Assembly: GCA_037447655.1 (NCBI GenBank) | Contig: JBBHKE010002535.1 | Coordinates: 30,703 to 94,702 of the forward strand | Direction: 5' to 3' | Origin: Zygnema cylindricum | Taxonomy: Eukaryota > Streptophyta > Zygnematophyceae > Zygnematales > Zygnemataceae | Length of the DNA stretch: 64,000 nucleotides | Shown: positions 50,082 through 62,872 of the stretch, piece after piece | Position numbering within the stretch: position 1 is the first letter of the stretch | How the letters are laid out: the number at the start of each line of letters is the position of its first letter | Made by a program: the position numbers and the translations under genes | The notes under the pieces: model-generated | Seen by the model: the letters and a program-made list of their open reading frames with translations, nothing else | Told to the model about the DNA's origin: nothing | Database searches by the model: none

Positions 50082-53000
50082 ATGGAGGCAAAGGGAGGAG
50101 ATCACAGAGAAGATGGCGAAGCAGTTTCACTGTTATCGAGCTCGAGGCTTTCGGAGGACGAAGTAGAAAGCGATGACCTTATGGAGTTTGAAAGGGTGGA
50201 ATTTCCTGAACCCGGTTTGCTGAGAAGAGGAGCTGCGTATGTTTTGAAGAGGCCACAAGTCGCATGTTTGGCGATTCTCGCAGGATCTTTTTTGCTCCCT
50301 TTACTTTCAAGCAGCCTTTGGGGAGGAACGAAGTACTTAACTTGCGAAGATAGGGACGTTGGAAGTAAGGTTCTATTCCCTGTAGGATTCCCTGTAGGAA
50401 TCTCTGTAGGTTCAGATGTGTATAATGCGGCTTGTGAGTGTAATTAACTTCTACTTTTTTTTGTACTTTTTGTTTTTTATAAGCAACTAACAAGCCAGGC
50501 CCTTGGGTAAATCCGTTTAGGAAATGGCGTCAATCAATTTAGGAGCTTCTTGCATTAGGGTTTGGTCTTGTGCCTGACTGCAACTGTGGATCTGCTCAAG
50601 AAAAGGAAGGGGCTTTTTTTTAAATTTTTTCATCAGGCGATTCTGAAATTTCTAGGCTGTTCGTTGCCGGAGAATTTCTTGGATAAAGTTAAGGAGCAAA
50701 ATAGGATACACCAATTTTTTGTAACCCTATTGGATTTGTCATTTATATGGGCCATAATCTAAGAAGCGACAGGTTCTTGAACTTGTCTCATGAAAAACAA
50801 ATCATTTTCTGGCCAGAAGTTAACCCAAACGATTATCTTATTTTAATTAACTATGAGTTTCTTTCTAATTACATGCGTTCTTGTTTTCTTCGGGTACACC
50901 TAAAGTATAACCAGGGGGCTTATAAAATTTGTGTAAATCTGAAAATAGAATCGTGTTCAAATGGGCTTCAAGATTGCCGCTTGTTTGTTTCGTATGACTT
51001 GACAATTGTGGTCCCGCTAGTTTCGTCGGAGTTCGGAGTTTCTTGTGCTTTTCCCACATGTAAGAAACCCGAAGCAAAGAAAATTTGGTAGTATTAGGCT
51101 TGAAGTTGTATAAGTACATTCATGTAATATATTTGAAATTGCTTCGCTGGGCAGTTTATACTTGTAGGGAAACTATATTTCTTTTTTGCCTCGCACAATT
51201 ACTTTTATTTTCTCTGTGATGCAGGTTTTGATGAACTCATTGCCGGTCTCACACTTGAAGAGAAGATAGGGCAAATGGTGGTCGCCGATTTGGGTGACGT
51301 TGGTAGTGGCGATTTTATCCGATCAAATGCTATTGGTGGTTTGCTTCCCAGTCTAGTGAAGGAGCTTCCATTAGGCAACAAACCGGAAGACTGGCTTAAA
51401 ATCTCCTCCCATTTACAAGCCAAAGCAATGAAGTCTCGGAAGAGTATTCCAATTTTGTTTGGAGCAGATGCTGTCCATGGCCATGCTGGCGTTTATGGTG
51501 CAACTGTCTTCCCACATGCCATGGGGTTAGGGGCGACACGAAACCGCACGTTAGTCCAGGAGATTGGCCTGGCAGGTAATACAATCCAAACAGGCAGAAG
51601 AGGACAAAATATGGACGATTTTGGACAGAGTCTGGATAAGCTGTCACGCAGGCATGACCAACATTCTACCTGGCAGTTATTTAAACACCTCAAGATGAAT
51701 GGTTATGCCCATTATTTAAATATAGTTGTACTGTTTGAAGCTTCGTACTGCCTGTTTTGTTTCTCGGCCTGTTCTCTATTTTGTGGTTATAATGGTTTCG
51801 ACTGAGATGGAGTGTTTTACATCCTTCATTGCTGATCCACCTGCAGTTTTGATTGTTTGGTTAAAGCTATCCCCTTTAATCAACTGGATGGACAATAATA
51901 TTCTGTGACAAACAACTTGCTTCTAAATTAAAAGCTACGTTGTGTTGTGTCTCATCACAGAGGCGAGGGAGTTACGAGCTACGGGAGTGCGATGGGCTTT
52001 AGGACCGGACCTTTCTGTTTGTGGGAATCCATTGTGGGGAGGATGTTATGAAACCTATTCTGAAGATGAAGAAGTTGTCACCATGATGGGGCTTAGAATG
52101 GATGGACTCGTGGGATTGGAGCACAACAATATGGGATGGAATGAGGACGTTATAACCGAGTGCGTGGTGGGTTACAAAATGGTGTAGGCTAGGATAGATA
52201 GGGCGGAGAATGTCCTCCTTGTTTAAAAATTTGCAAAAGTTCTATATGGCAATTGAGACTATCGGATAAGCTAGTGACAATCTTAAGGCAAAATTTGACA
52301 AGCCAGGGAATTGGTGACTAAGGAAAACTGTCAGGGCCTGAGCAAGCCCATTGCTTTTCTTATCCTCCCATTCATTGTTGTCTTCATTCTCCTACACGCA
52401 AAAAATCATAGCTAGTTTCATACACTTAATGGTGATGTTAGTTAATAGTTACACATATTTAAGGCAAAGTTCAAATTATTAAATGGCTTGGCATCTTTGT
52501 GTTTTCTGCAATCTTCGGTTCAGGTCGCTTGTGGCTGCGACAGGTTTGGGAATTCTGGGTAATGGAGGGACAGCTAAAGGTATTACCGGAGGGGTCACGA
52601 ATGAGGCCGATGACGATTTCCGGACCCATTACATGCATCCTTTAGTGGATGCTGTTTCAAGGTCGGTGAAAGGGTGTCCTATTCATTCAATATACTTTTG
52701 TAGTTTGAAGGAGATGGTGTTTACGTAATTTTTTGGTAGCGGTGGTTCGCATTTTTTGGATTGTACAAGGTAAATGACAACAAGATGAATATTGTATTTC
52801 TTATTTGTTTTTAGACAGTCTCGGGGTAAAGTCTCCGGTTGTTTTGCGGCGTCATTCATGTTGTTATGAGGAGAAATAAATTATGGTCATAATCTTGATA
52901 TATGAAGATACTTTTATGATATTGTACATTTAGATCATGTGAATATGCTTTTACTGAAAACTAGCATGATCTCCTTCATACACAACATTGAATTAAATTT

Positions 53001-55990
53001 GATTTCATGTGCAGTAAGGGGGATCAGAAGTCCTTTTTTCCTTACAGGATAACACCTTCCGTTTCAATTGCAACCACTGTCTCGTACGTATGTACTTTGA
53101 GTCGGAAAAAAGTCGGGTTTCGGTGAAGTATGTAAAGTTTCAGCACATGTTCAATAAAGTTAATTACAAGCAGAGCTTTTAAGGGAGATTATTTTACTCT
53201 GGACAGGAGTATTCCCTTACTCCAGTTGGCACGAGGCAGTGTGAATGGAGAAATCATCCATAACAGCTCTTATTTGTTCAAAATTTTGAAAGAGCAATTG
53301 GATTTCCAGGGAGTGGTCCTCTCTGCTTATGAAGGCCTTGAAGACATTCCAGGGGACTGGGCGACACAAGTGAGACTTTAATTCGTCTTTTTTTTTTTAA
53401 CATCTTACAGCATCGCTGAAAATCGTGGAAATGAAGAGTAGAAAATTTATTTGAGTTTCTTCTTCCGTCTTTTTTTTTCTATTTTGTCTTGTGAGGATTT
53501 GTTTTGTTGCTGAAGCCTTGCTAGCGACTGCTTAGGATGGAGATTGTAGGTCTCATTTCTTTTTAGACTATTGAACATTCTCAAAAACAAATTACAAGTT
53601 GTGAACAAAATACTAAGCACTCCATTTTGCAGTAAGTTTCGCTTTTTGCAGTTCACATAGCTTTTGGTGATTTCGATAAGGAATAAAGTGCATGTCAAGA
53701 AATCTCCATATGCTAGTTTTTCTTCTGTGAAATGAAGGTTTTCCAAGATTTTTAAAGTTTCATGTATGAAAATATTTATTCGGATACTTGTCATCGGTTT
53801 TGCCCGGTAGTTGTTAATGACACATTTTACTGTTTTGGTGAGGACCAAAAGGATGTAACCCAGTTGCTTATAAGATTTTCGGAAGGTGGGAAATGCAGGT
53901 AAGGACAGGTGTCAACCGAGGAATTGATATGGTCGTGACAGGACCAGGAAAAGCAAAAAAATTCTTAAAAACTTTGAAGGAGGAGGTGGCTACAGGAGGA
54001 GTGAAGGAATCTCGAATAGACGATGCTGTGAAAAGAATTTTGCAAGTCAAGAATGATGTGGGTCTTTTGAAATCTCCATGTGGAACACAAAATTTGTCTA
54101 TTTCAATTGTGGGATCAGACAAACATCGTGAACTTGCTAGGAGGTGAGAGACGTCTATCACACATCAATTGGGTAGGGAAAATGCATTGCAAAACAAAAG
54201 TATAAATCAAGACTCACCGACAGTAGAGCATAAGGGAGTTAACTATGATATACAGATTGTTTCGCTTCATATGACGGAGCCAATAGAACATAACTCAAAA
54301 ATGATGTTTGGGAGATAGTGCCCTGAGCGATATAAAAATGTTGGAGCTGACTGAAGATGTTTAAGGGCAAGGAAGTGATAGTTTGTAGGTTTAAGTAGAG
54401 GAGGGAATGTATGTGATGAGGGAGATGAAGGGTGTTTGGTTCAGCAAATTTACGGATGTAGGAAAAGGTGTTAAGAATTGTTTCCAACATAGAATTCCTC
54501 GCAAGTCTTGTCAGCGATATCTTCAATTATTGAACCCGGATTATCTCTGGGAGTAAGAAGAATTTGTAGGTCTTTCGCATGTGTTATATATGCAAAGTAG
54601 ACATGTGTTGGAGGGTTGACTGCTTCAAATCATTTGCCAAAAGTGGAATAGAACACAGTCAGTATTCTCAGTATTGCTAGTATTGTTTTTGCAGTAGGAC
54701 ACAGTCTTGATATGACCTTCTTTTCTGGGTTGTGAATCTTTATATATTTTTTCTGTTCAAGTCGTCGTAAGAGAAATGGTTAGTAAAAAATCAGAGATAT
54801 TGGTTCTGCAAACCATTTTTGGCAAACATTAGCATCAACGACTTCGTTTAAATTTAACCTTCGATAGCGATTGTTTGAGATTATTTTAGTATTAGTAGGG
54901 AGAATTCCGTTATCTTTTTGGCAAATCCTATCTCAGCTGATTGGTTGAAAAGGGGAGGGGTATATGCAGTGCTGTGAGACAATCGTTAGTTCTTTTGAAA
55001 AACGGGGGACATAAGAAGGATCCTATTCTCCCTTTGCCTTTCGACAAAGTGACCGTCCTTGTGACAGGCAGTCACATCGATGATATAGGCCTCCAATGTG
55101 GAGGTCACACTATAACTTTACAGGGAGGGGAGGGACGCATTACTAAAGGTTTGTTGATTTCGATGACTATTTGCCATTTCGAGACGAGTTTTTTTTACTT
55201 TTGAAGGTTTCTACCCTAGCGTCGTTGTATTTTGCTTGAATCCTTTTTTGTCTTTTTCATTATTCGCTGTTTGTATTCAATTACGAGGTATAAGACAAAT
55301 TCACATTCGATTCATGCAAAAATTTCTACTTGTCTGGCGAAGATGAATCCGTGTCGAAGGAAAACACTTTGTGGTTATTCAACAAGCTTTCAATCCCTAG
55401 AAAATGTTTGGTCCGATGTCTTAAGTCGTTAAATGTTTCATAAATTTGTATGTTAAAACCTACAATCTAACAAACCACATGTTTTGTCACTCTAATATAT
55501 AGGGACTACAATACTGGAAGGCATCAAATCAACTATCGGAGGACGTTCAAAGCTGATTTATGAACGGGATCCAAAGGATTTTGATGCCGATTTTGCAATT
55601 ATAGCGGTTGGAGAGAAGCCGTATGCAGGAGCTACGGGAGATGGAGCCGACAAAAAACACGCTCTCGACCTCAGTATTGATTCGGTAGAGTTGATAAGGA
55701 AAGTTTGTGATAAAGTATCTTGTCTAGTGATTCTTGTGACGGGACGCCCTTTGGTAATCCGGTCGGTCTTACCTCTGGTTAATGCTCTTGTGGTGGCGTG
55801 GCTTCCCGGGTCAGAGGGGGCGGGAATTTCGGATGTAATTTTTCAAGGAAGAGAACATAATTTCGTGGGGACTTTGCCTATTTCTTGGTTCAACAGAGTA
55901 GAGGATTTGGTAACGACAAATGGCACAGATAATCACCTCCCTCTGTTTCCCCTTAAATTTGGGTTGACTGTGGATGGAAAGAAAATTTAG
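50082..55990 (+). CDS. Membrane-anchored GH3 (exo-beta-glucanase-like) protein, probably inactive
   Basis: Eight exons, 50082-50433, 51225-51575, 51961-52159, 52524-52661, 53207-53369, 53899-54143, 54970-55148 and 55503-55990, join in phase to 704 residues; the exon 3 donor could instead be at 52183. Residues 59-80 form one membrane span after LLRRGAAYVLKRPQ, suggesting a type II anchor in place of the usual signal peptide. The GH3 fold starts near residue 118: FDELIAGLTLEEKIGQM, FGADAVHGHAGVYGATVFPHAMGLGATRN, SRIDDAVKRILQVK, RQSLVLLKNG, GLQCGGHTITLQGGEG, VGEKPYAGATGDG, WLPGSEGAG. Active members cleave beta-glucans. Here the nucleophile motif SDW reads SAY (Ala387), KHFVGDGG reads LGILGNGG, PRWGR reads PLWGG and GGWTIEW reads GGHTITL. 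The acid/base Glu (GEKPY) and substrate Asp (ADAVHG) remain. It is intact but probably a pseudoenzyme or neofunctionalised. Confidence 0.85.
50376..50412 (+). repeat. 12-bp tandem repeat inside GH3 exon 1
   Basis: Three imperfect copies of TCCCTGTAGGAT encode FPVGFPVGISVG in the stalk between the membrane span and the GH3 domain. They preserve the frame. Confidence 0.8.
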
Positions 55991-57809
55991 ACACTACTTT
56001 TTGAAACCTTTTTTTTCTTTTTTTTTAAACCGGTATGAGGGAATATGGTTAATGACTATTTGTGAGCTCCAGTCTGTAGACCTTGCTGCTCACAGAGGTT
56101 TTTTTGGCGCTCAATGCATCAAAAGACTTGAAATCTGTGGCGGTTTTTAGGGAATTGATTGATCTAGAAACTACGCGCAGTTCACTAAATGTACATAAAG
56201 AAACTTCTCTTCCTGGGGAGCTGCTTGAGGTGGTATGGCTGGAGGCCCTATGCAAGTGTCAAATGTTTTCCGTAATTGGAAGCTACCATTTCATGGTGGT
56301 CTTACTGGTTTACAAGGCACTGTCACACTTATTATTGCTGTGGATTTTAGACCGACACAAGGAAATGGTATATCAGAATGTGGTATTTGTGTGGGTAGTG
56401 TTTAAAGCCAAAAAAATGTTAATTTCTCCTAACCGCCTTTGTTACTGGGCAGCGTCGCTACTTGGGTGACAGTGAGTTAAAATTGCTAGATAGAGTACCT
56501 TCCCCCGCTCAATTAATGAGCTAATTCTTACCTTTAGTCTAATGTATGTTTACCTCTCCAACCAGAAATTTCCAGAATTTTGACCACGGTATTCCCGGGC
56601 CTGACCATAATGTCTAGATATTTGCCATAGGTAGATCTGGTTAACCATTTGCATCGGTCCAGGAGAGGTTCAGAATGATGCACTACACGATGAAAAGTGA
56701 ATGATGGAAAAAGACGTTAGAAGACGTTTCAATGTGAAGCTGTCGTGGCGCTAAATGTTAAGTGTCTTGCTGGAAAAAGACTATTTTTTGTTGAAAGTTA
56801 AGTTGAATATCTATTGGCGTTGTCAGTGTGAGGGTTGTTTCACAGTTAATGGTTATTTTTCTGTTCAGATTGGTGTGGATGATTGTGATTCTCAAAAGAA
56901 ATGAAAGTCATTACTCACATTGATTTGTGTGTGGAGGGTAAAACAACTGGGAAAGAATCAGTGTTAACGCTAATAGCCACGTGGGGTGTACTTCACAAGA
57001 ATACACCTGAATGGCATATAGCTCTGTTGCAATGCCCCTAGTATAAAAAGACATTTGTTTGCCCACATCTCACAGACGCGTCGATGCACATTCCAATTTC
57101 CTGGGCATTTATACCTAGAGTCAAAATTTTGATCAAAAGAATGTCACTCCAACTGAGCTTGCAGTGTTGTGTTTTTCCATAAAATTAACATTGACAACAA
57201 GCATGGATTAAACAATCACAAAGCTAGATGTGAAAAATAATTGCCATTATGAAAAAGTAAAAGCACTTGTGAAATCATAATAGACTCCATTAAAATTGAA
57301 GCGAATTTGTGCAACCAGCCTTGGCAACAGAGAATTTAATACATGACTCAGCATGAGTCAAAGGTCAGGATAGCTGACTTATTTTAAGAGAACAGGTAAC
57401 CCCAGTAAAGCCAGATAACAAGTCCTTAGACACACGGGTAACAAAAAAAAACATGCTATGCAGCAGGCATTAACTTTCAGTGGGAAACAATGTCGTAACA
57501 AAAACTTTCTGTAACTAATGTAAAATATAGATAAAGAATGATACACTCTTTCTTTTTTGGAACCACTAGACAGCTTTTGCCGGGGCACACAAACTCTAAA
57601 AACACCATTCTGACAAACCTCTCTTAGGAACACCTCGGCCTAACTTTATCAGTAAACAATTGAATCAAACAAACAATTTAGAAGAAAACAATGCAAACAA
57701 AGCAAACAAACTATGTACATATAGCTTTCCCCAATACCTCTACTTACCCAGATAACTCATAACCTTCTCGCTACATCTCTCCTAAACTATTCCACTCTTT
57801 TACAATTCC
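55991..57809. other. Intergenic, no gene
   Basis: Between two convergent genes. A frame at 56083-56469 is open for 128 codons but has no recognisable features. A solitary TACACCG-family end (GTTAACGCTAATAGCC...GGGGTGTAC) lies at about 56960-56992. The word GAGAGAGG is not unusual here. Confidence 0.5.
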
Positions 57810-60585
57810 TTACGGAAATAAGTCGATAAACCCTACTGCCACTGCAAATGCCAAAATGCCAGCTGGCGGTACGAGCAAAAGTGCAAGAAGTCCTGCAAAC
57901 AGAGGAGTGTCATTTCTCTGCGAAACCCGATTGAGCATTTCCTGCCGTCTGATATTCCTCTTCCGAGAGATCTCGGGAACAGTCGGGGGCCTTCGACCGA
58001 GGGGTATAACGACCTCCTCGGATGTCACACTGCCAAGCTTCTCCTCGAGTTGATTGCTTATGGTGCGATTCTCTGAAAAAAGCACGTAACATCAAATTTA
58101 TCTGAGTTAGAGAGGGAGAGGGAGAAGGAAAGGGAGAGGGAGAGGGAGAGGGGAAAGTGGTATGGCGCTCAAGAGCTCGGATACATTATGAAAAAGTTTG
58201 GAGTTATCGAATGGAAAAAAAGGAACCGGGGTTTAAACGAGAGTTGAATACTTTAGAAGACTGAGAATTCTCCAATTTACAACGCACTTCAGTTATCATT
58301 TATTCATGTTAAAAAGGAGGAATTTATTGGCAAGGTTCTAATACTTGATCAATAACCAAGTAGAGGTGACAGTGCACCAAGTAGAGTTGAGTGAGATTGG
58401 CAGTACGAAATAGTTTTATCTTATTATTATTTTATTTGTTTTGAGACAGCATAACTAATGTGGTACCAACGTTGTTTAAGCTCGTTGGGCTCAACCGTAG
58501 GATGTTCATAAAAGACATGCAAGGATGACCTCATACATTCGACCCTTTTGCCCAAGATACGAGTACCAGATAACTTAAAAGAATTTGTATATAAAAGAAT
58601 AAAATAATATTTCAACACTAGTTGAATCATTCAAATGTTCATTGCAACTGACCGATTTGATGCATCGGTGTGATTGAAAAACAACTTAGGCCAAAATACT
58701 AAAATAATACTGCAACAAAATTAATTGTAACTGAAATATTGTCGTGCATCATGAAACAACGCATTTGATCTGATTCTTGAAACCAAATGACAATATTGTG
58801 TAACTTCAAATCTGCTTTAACATCTAGAAAAACAATTTTGGCCAAAAAGAATCAGTGCACAACGAAGTTCTGTTCAGCTTTTTTGTAAATAGGTGTGATA
58901 AGCTTTCATTAAATAGATTTTTATTACACAATGTTAGCTATTTACGGTAAGAGTAAAAAAAAATGTTAAAGGCAACATTCACTACAGGTAAAATTGTCTG
59001 ATAAGCTTCAAAAGCCACGGTTTGTCTGAAACAAAAACTAAAATGACAAAATTGACCAAACTGACAGAATTGACAAAATGATGTTTGCCATAAATTTTTT
59101 CATTTCAAAAAGCGTTATGTTGATGAGCCATTCAATGGAATAGCAAAAAATTGAAACCCTGTAGAGTAAACAAACTTCTAAAATTAACTGAAGGAAAGCC
59201 AAAAGGGACATAACTAAAAAAAACAAAACACGTGAATGTAAACATCAAATAACGTTGAAAACCAACCTTCCAAACCTAATACGCTGAAATTCATCCCTAT
59301 TCCACTGAAATTCAACAGGCGTTTCCTATCGCTGATTCCGACGAACTTATAACTACAAAGTGAAGAGTGAGATTCATCAGCCTCTGATGAGACTTCGCAT
59401 ACCTTCCACTGAAAGAGACTGAGGTTGAGGTTGACTATTTCCAGAAACAATCTTGTCAAGTAGAGCGAGACTAGACCGCACTGTGGGAGTCCCAACTGCA
59501 GCTTCTTTACTGCCTGCAAAACTCGCAAACAATCGACTTCACATCACAAATTAGCGTGAATGACAACATATCCCTATCACAATTATACATCGACACCTAA
59601 CATTTGTGGCCTTAACACAGAAACAGGTCAGTTACAGCTGTTAAGAATGAAAACTCGAGACTGACTGGAACAGATCAAGTTAAAAATTTCAGTATGACGT
59701 CAGAAATGGTAGGGACAAAGCCATGGCCACTGTTTAAAGAACGCAATGAGTGGTCAGGAAAAAGAAAATATCTGTAAGAAAGAGGATTTGGCTAATCAGT
59801 AGGAAGCTATAGTTAACTTTTAAAAAATGTGCTGCAATTACAGTTAACAAGTTTATGATTACAGAGTTTGTGGCCATCGTGGTTCTAAGATACGGAGCTT
59901 AAAAAAAAGTTCAGTTTTACATGATGGTTTGGGTGTGCTATCACGGATCCAGTTCCGTTAAAATCCAGTTCTGTCAATACTTATTTACTTAACAGCGACA
60001 TCGTCGTCGCCGAATTAACTTAAAAAAAAGAATCCGAAAGATGGGGAAAAAAAAAAAAAAACTAAATGTTTAACTGGTTTGAGCTGACGAGTAGAATCAG
60101 TTTTATCCAATCCCTCAATGTTTTTCGCCACAGCACATAATAAATCCATAAAATTACAAAAAAAAGCAAATGAAAACAATTAAAAGGAACAGATTAAAAA
60201 AAAAATCAGAATTTGAATAAGTTAACAGAACACCCAAATTTACCAAAAGTACATTTTTCAAAAACAGACTAAAGCAAACAGTGAATCCACCTTCTGAAGG
60301 GCTCTCTTGAACGAATCTTCTCTCTCCCTCCCTCTCCTCTTGACTATTTTCTCCTCCATCACGTCCAATCTCTGCCCTAACCCTAAAATTCCGTCTGCCA
60401 TTGCCAGTCAAACCTAAGTTTCCTTCCAAACATGGCCTCTGAAGAGCTCTCCTTAGACATTTTTTTTCTACACTGGTTCCATCCGTATGCCACGTGTCCC
60501 TGAGACATTGAATCTCAGAAGTGGCGAACGCTTGACAGCCAGAGGAAGAAGGTGGAGGGAGATAAATGAAGCCGGAGGAAGCCAT
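57810..60585 (-). CDS. Putative plastid-targeted single-pass membrane protein, unknown function
   Basis: Three minus-strand exons, 60585-60291, 59513-59403 and 58072-57810, splice in phase 1 at GAAG/gtgga...tttgcag, GAAG/gtatgc and ttttcag, giving 222 residues. The N terminus MASSGFIYLPPPSSSGCQAFATSEIQ is Ser/Pro/Ala-rich with basic residues following, as in chloroplast transit peptides. The middle (GSKEAAVGTPTVRSSLALLDKIVSGNSQPQPQ...) is hydrophilic. A basic stretch RKRNIRRQEMLNRVSQRNDTPLF precedes one hydrophobic span, AGLLALLLVPPAGILAFAVAVGFIDLF, near the C terminus. The layout suggests a small thylakoid or envelope protein with one C-terminal anchor. I do not recognise the family. A G-box lies about 105 bp upstream (60688-60693). 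Confidence 0.65.
58110..58150. repeat. GGGAGA purine minisatellite in intron 2
   Basis: Six or so GGGAGA-like hexamers (GAGAGGGAGAGGGAGAAGG type) lie just upstream of the last exon, within intron 2 of the plastid-protein gene. Confidence 0.7.
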
Positions 60586-60687
60586 GGGAGACAGTGAGAA
60601 GCATGGAGCAGGAATAGTATGTTAGAACCAGTGGTGAGGAAGAGACTGAATGAAGAACCAGGATTGGACGAGCGGCCAGGGGAATTC

Positions 60688-60693
60688 CACGTG
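60688..60693. promoter_or_regulatory. G-box CACGTG upstream of the plastid-protein gene
   Basis: CACGTG lies about 105 bp before the ATG at 60585. This is a common element in light-regulated plant promoters; function here is inferred. Confidence 0.4.
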
Positions 60694-60699
60694 CCATAC

Positions 60700-62872
60700 C
60701 GGATCTGTATCTGGATCCAAAGACGGCCAGGAGTCCGCACCCCGCCTAGAAGCCCTGCCAGGTGGCCTGTCATGGACCGTACGGAGATGTGACCTGGCAA
60801 GATTCTGGAACTGTACGATGGTCTACATTAGATGTTACCGTGTGTCCCAGCCGGCAATCGGAAGCGTATTCAAAGGAGAAGATCTTGATTTCAAACGGAA
60901 GGCGAGCCGTTTCACAGACGCACAACCTGCTAAGGGGGAAGTAGAAGCCGGCAAAGCCGGAAGTACAGTACACCGCTGTTAATGTTTTTTTCGCCACTTG
61001 GAACAGCTTTTCTCGTGCACACCTGTCAGATTGTTTGTCCAACGGTTGCGATTGACATTAAAGAAATAGCGATACACGACGTTTTTCGCATCCGCTTAAT
61101 CGATATCCAATGTGCCGCTGCAATTTTTCAGCGAGTGAATTGGAAAGTCGATTTGTTTTTAAAATTTTGCCCGAAGTTCCGATACCGATGTCTCGCTGAG
61201 ATGAAATGGCGCGAAATAAATATATCGCCGAATTGATACCGATGCACAAACTCGGAAGTTTTGTTTGCCTAACGAAGGTCGAGTTCCTTGCCTTGCCTAA
61301 ACAAAGGTGCTAAAAGAGGTCTCAAAATATTTTTCAATGTTGAATGCACTAAGCGCCTTTGCAACGAATGTTGACTTGTTCGGATTGTTGTCCTGGTGAT
61401 CCAATTTACTGGTAAGAACCCTGCTTCTCCTGTTTTTAAACATCTTGACTCTGTTTTCTTTATCTTTTCCAAATACCGCCAGGGAGACCGTGGATTGCAC
61501 TAAAATCTGCAGCAAACGATCTCAAAGCAGAAAGCTTTCATAGAAAAACTACAGTACTTGGTGAAGTCACCCGTATTGACTTCCTTTTCTCACTGACACG
61601 TAAATACTATTTGCCGCTGTAGTTTTATCCGAATTAAAAGTAAAAAAAAGACTGCATTGAACAGTTTTTGTGACATGGAATGTTGCATAACATGACATGG
61701 GATTGAAGGAGCTTCTACAAAGCTTGATAGACTTCATGTTTGCATCTATACAGTGTCCATTATGGGTAATTTAATTAGTAACTGTTGGCTAAAAAAACGT
61801 TGTTCATGTGGCACTTCAAACAAACATGTTTTGCACTTCAACAATAATGTAACTGTAATTCTGGTGCCTAAGTCGCCATTGCCACCAATTCTATTGGTAG
61901 CGATCGACCACAATGCCGGGGTAATGGTGGCGCTGTAAGTCTAATGAAAAAAAAAGTAAAAACATGCACATTGCTAACATCAATGTAGAGGAAAAAGAGA
62001 AACAAGTAAAAATTGCCAAGAATTGCAAGAAACCAACAAACAGCTGAGAGAATCGCAATGTTGCACAAAAAAGATTCATGAATAATTATTTGGCAGTACA
62101 AACTGTGTGTATTTTTTTTTCTACCCTCTAATTGAAAACATGAATGTTAATAGCAATATATACAGTACTAGTAGATTGAATAATCACTTTTGAAAACTCA
62201 ATAAATCATCACTACAACCAATGTCTTGGTGGTATATTCTTGTCCTGCGAGAATCCAAAACTTGTGTGCAGGGCAAAAACAGGCTGTACACATCACAAAA
62301 TGGACAAGAGGATGCCATATCGAAGTAAAACTAAGGCTCTGCAAGTCCCAATCGTCACAGAGCTTCAAAATTCGATATTGGCTGAAAGTATTGATCAAAG
62401 CTTCAGTACAACAGTTTGCTAATAGCAGTTGATCTGTTTGATCCACGTCCATAACGGTAGCAAACAATGAGCGTATAGTCATAGTGGCCATATGAATTGC
62501 AACCATCTAAAAGTGAACAAAAACCCAAGAAGGGTTCAGAGATCTCCGATTGCAACAACAGAAATGTAATGAGAATGCAGACTTTCAAGAATCTTGCAAA
62601 CGTTTCATTTCTTTGACATAAAGAGTCCCTGCCTCACATCAACTACATGATTTCTCCCTAACCGTTTGACTCGGGGCCTGAAGAAGACCAATTTGGCAAT
62701 GGTAATAACCGGCGTAGACATCCATGACAACGGTTTCTCGTCAGACCTAAAGCCTACATGAAGAGCGTCCAAATCCATATGTAGCGATAAAGACACAAAA
62801 CGAGCCACTTCTGGACGGCTCCTTCTTTTGAACCAACCAGAGGCCATTAAGAAGCTCTGTTTCTGACATGCT
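60700..62872. other. Intergenic, no recognisable gene
   Basis: A short TACACCG-type end (ACAGTACACCGCTGTTAATG) lies at 60963-60982, and a patch at 61050-61260 is rich in ATCGATATC/ATACCGATG words reminiscent of the GTGTTGTGTATCGG element. The open frames here are short and have no family resemblance that I can see. Confidence 0.45.

Noticed and set aside
53041-53080. Possible extra GH3 exon (ITPSVSIATT)
   Set aside because: Joining 52661 directly to 53207 gives an uninterrupted family-length alignment; adding this stretch breaks the phase and length.
59214-59528. 104-codon minus-strand frame over exon 2 of the plastid-protein gene
   Set aside because: It is in a different frame from the spliced product; the phase-1 junctions support GSKEAAVGTPTVRSS instead.
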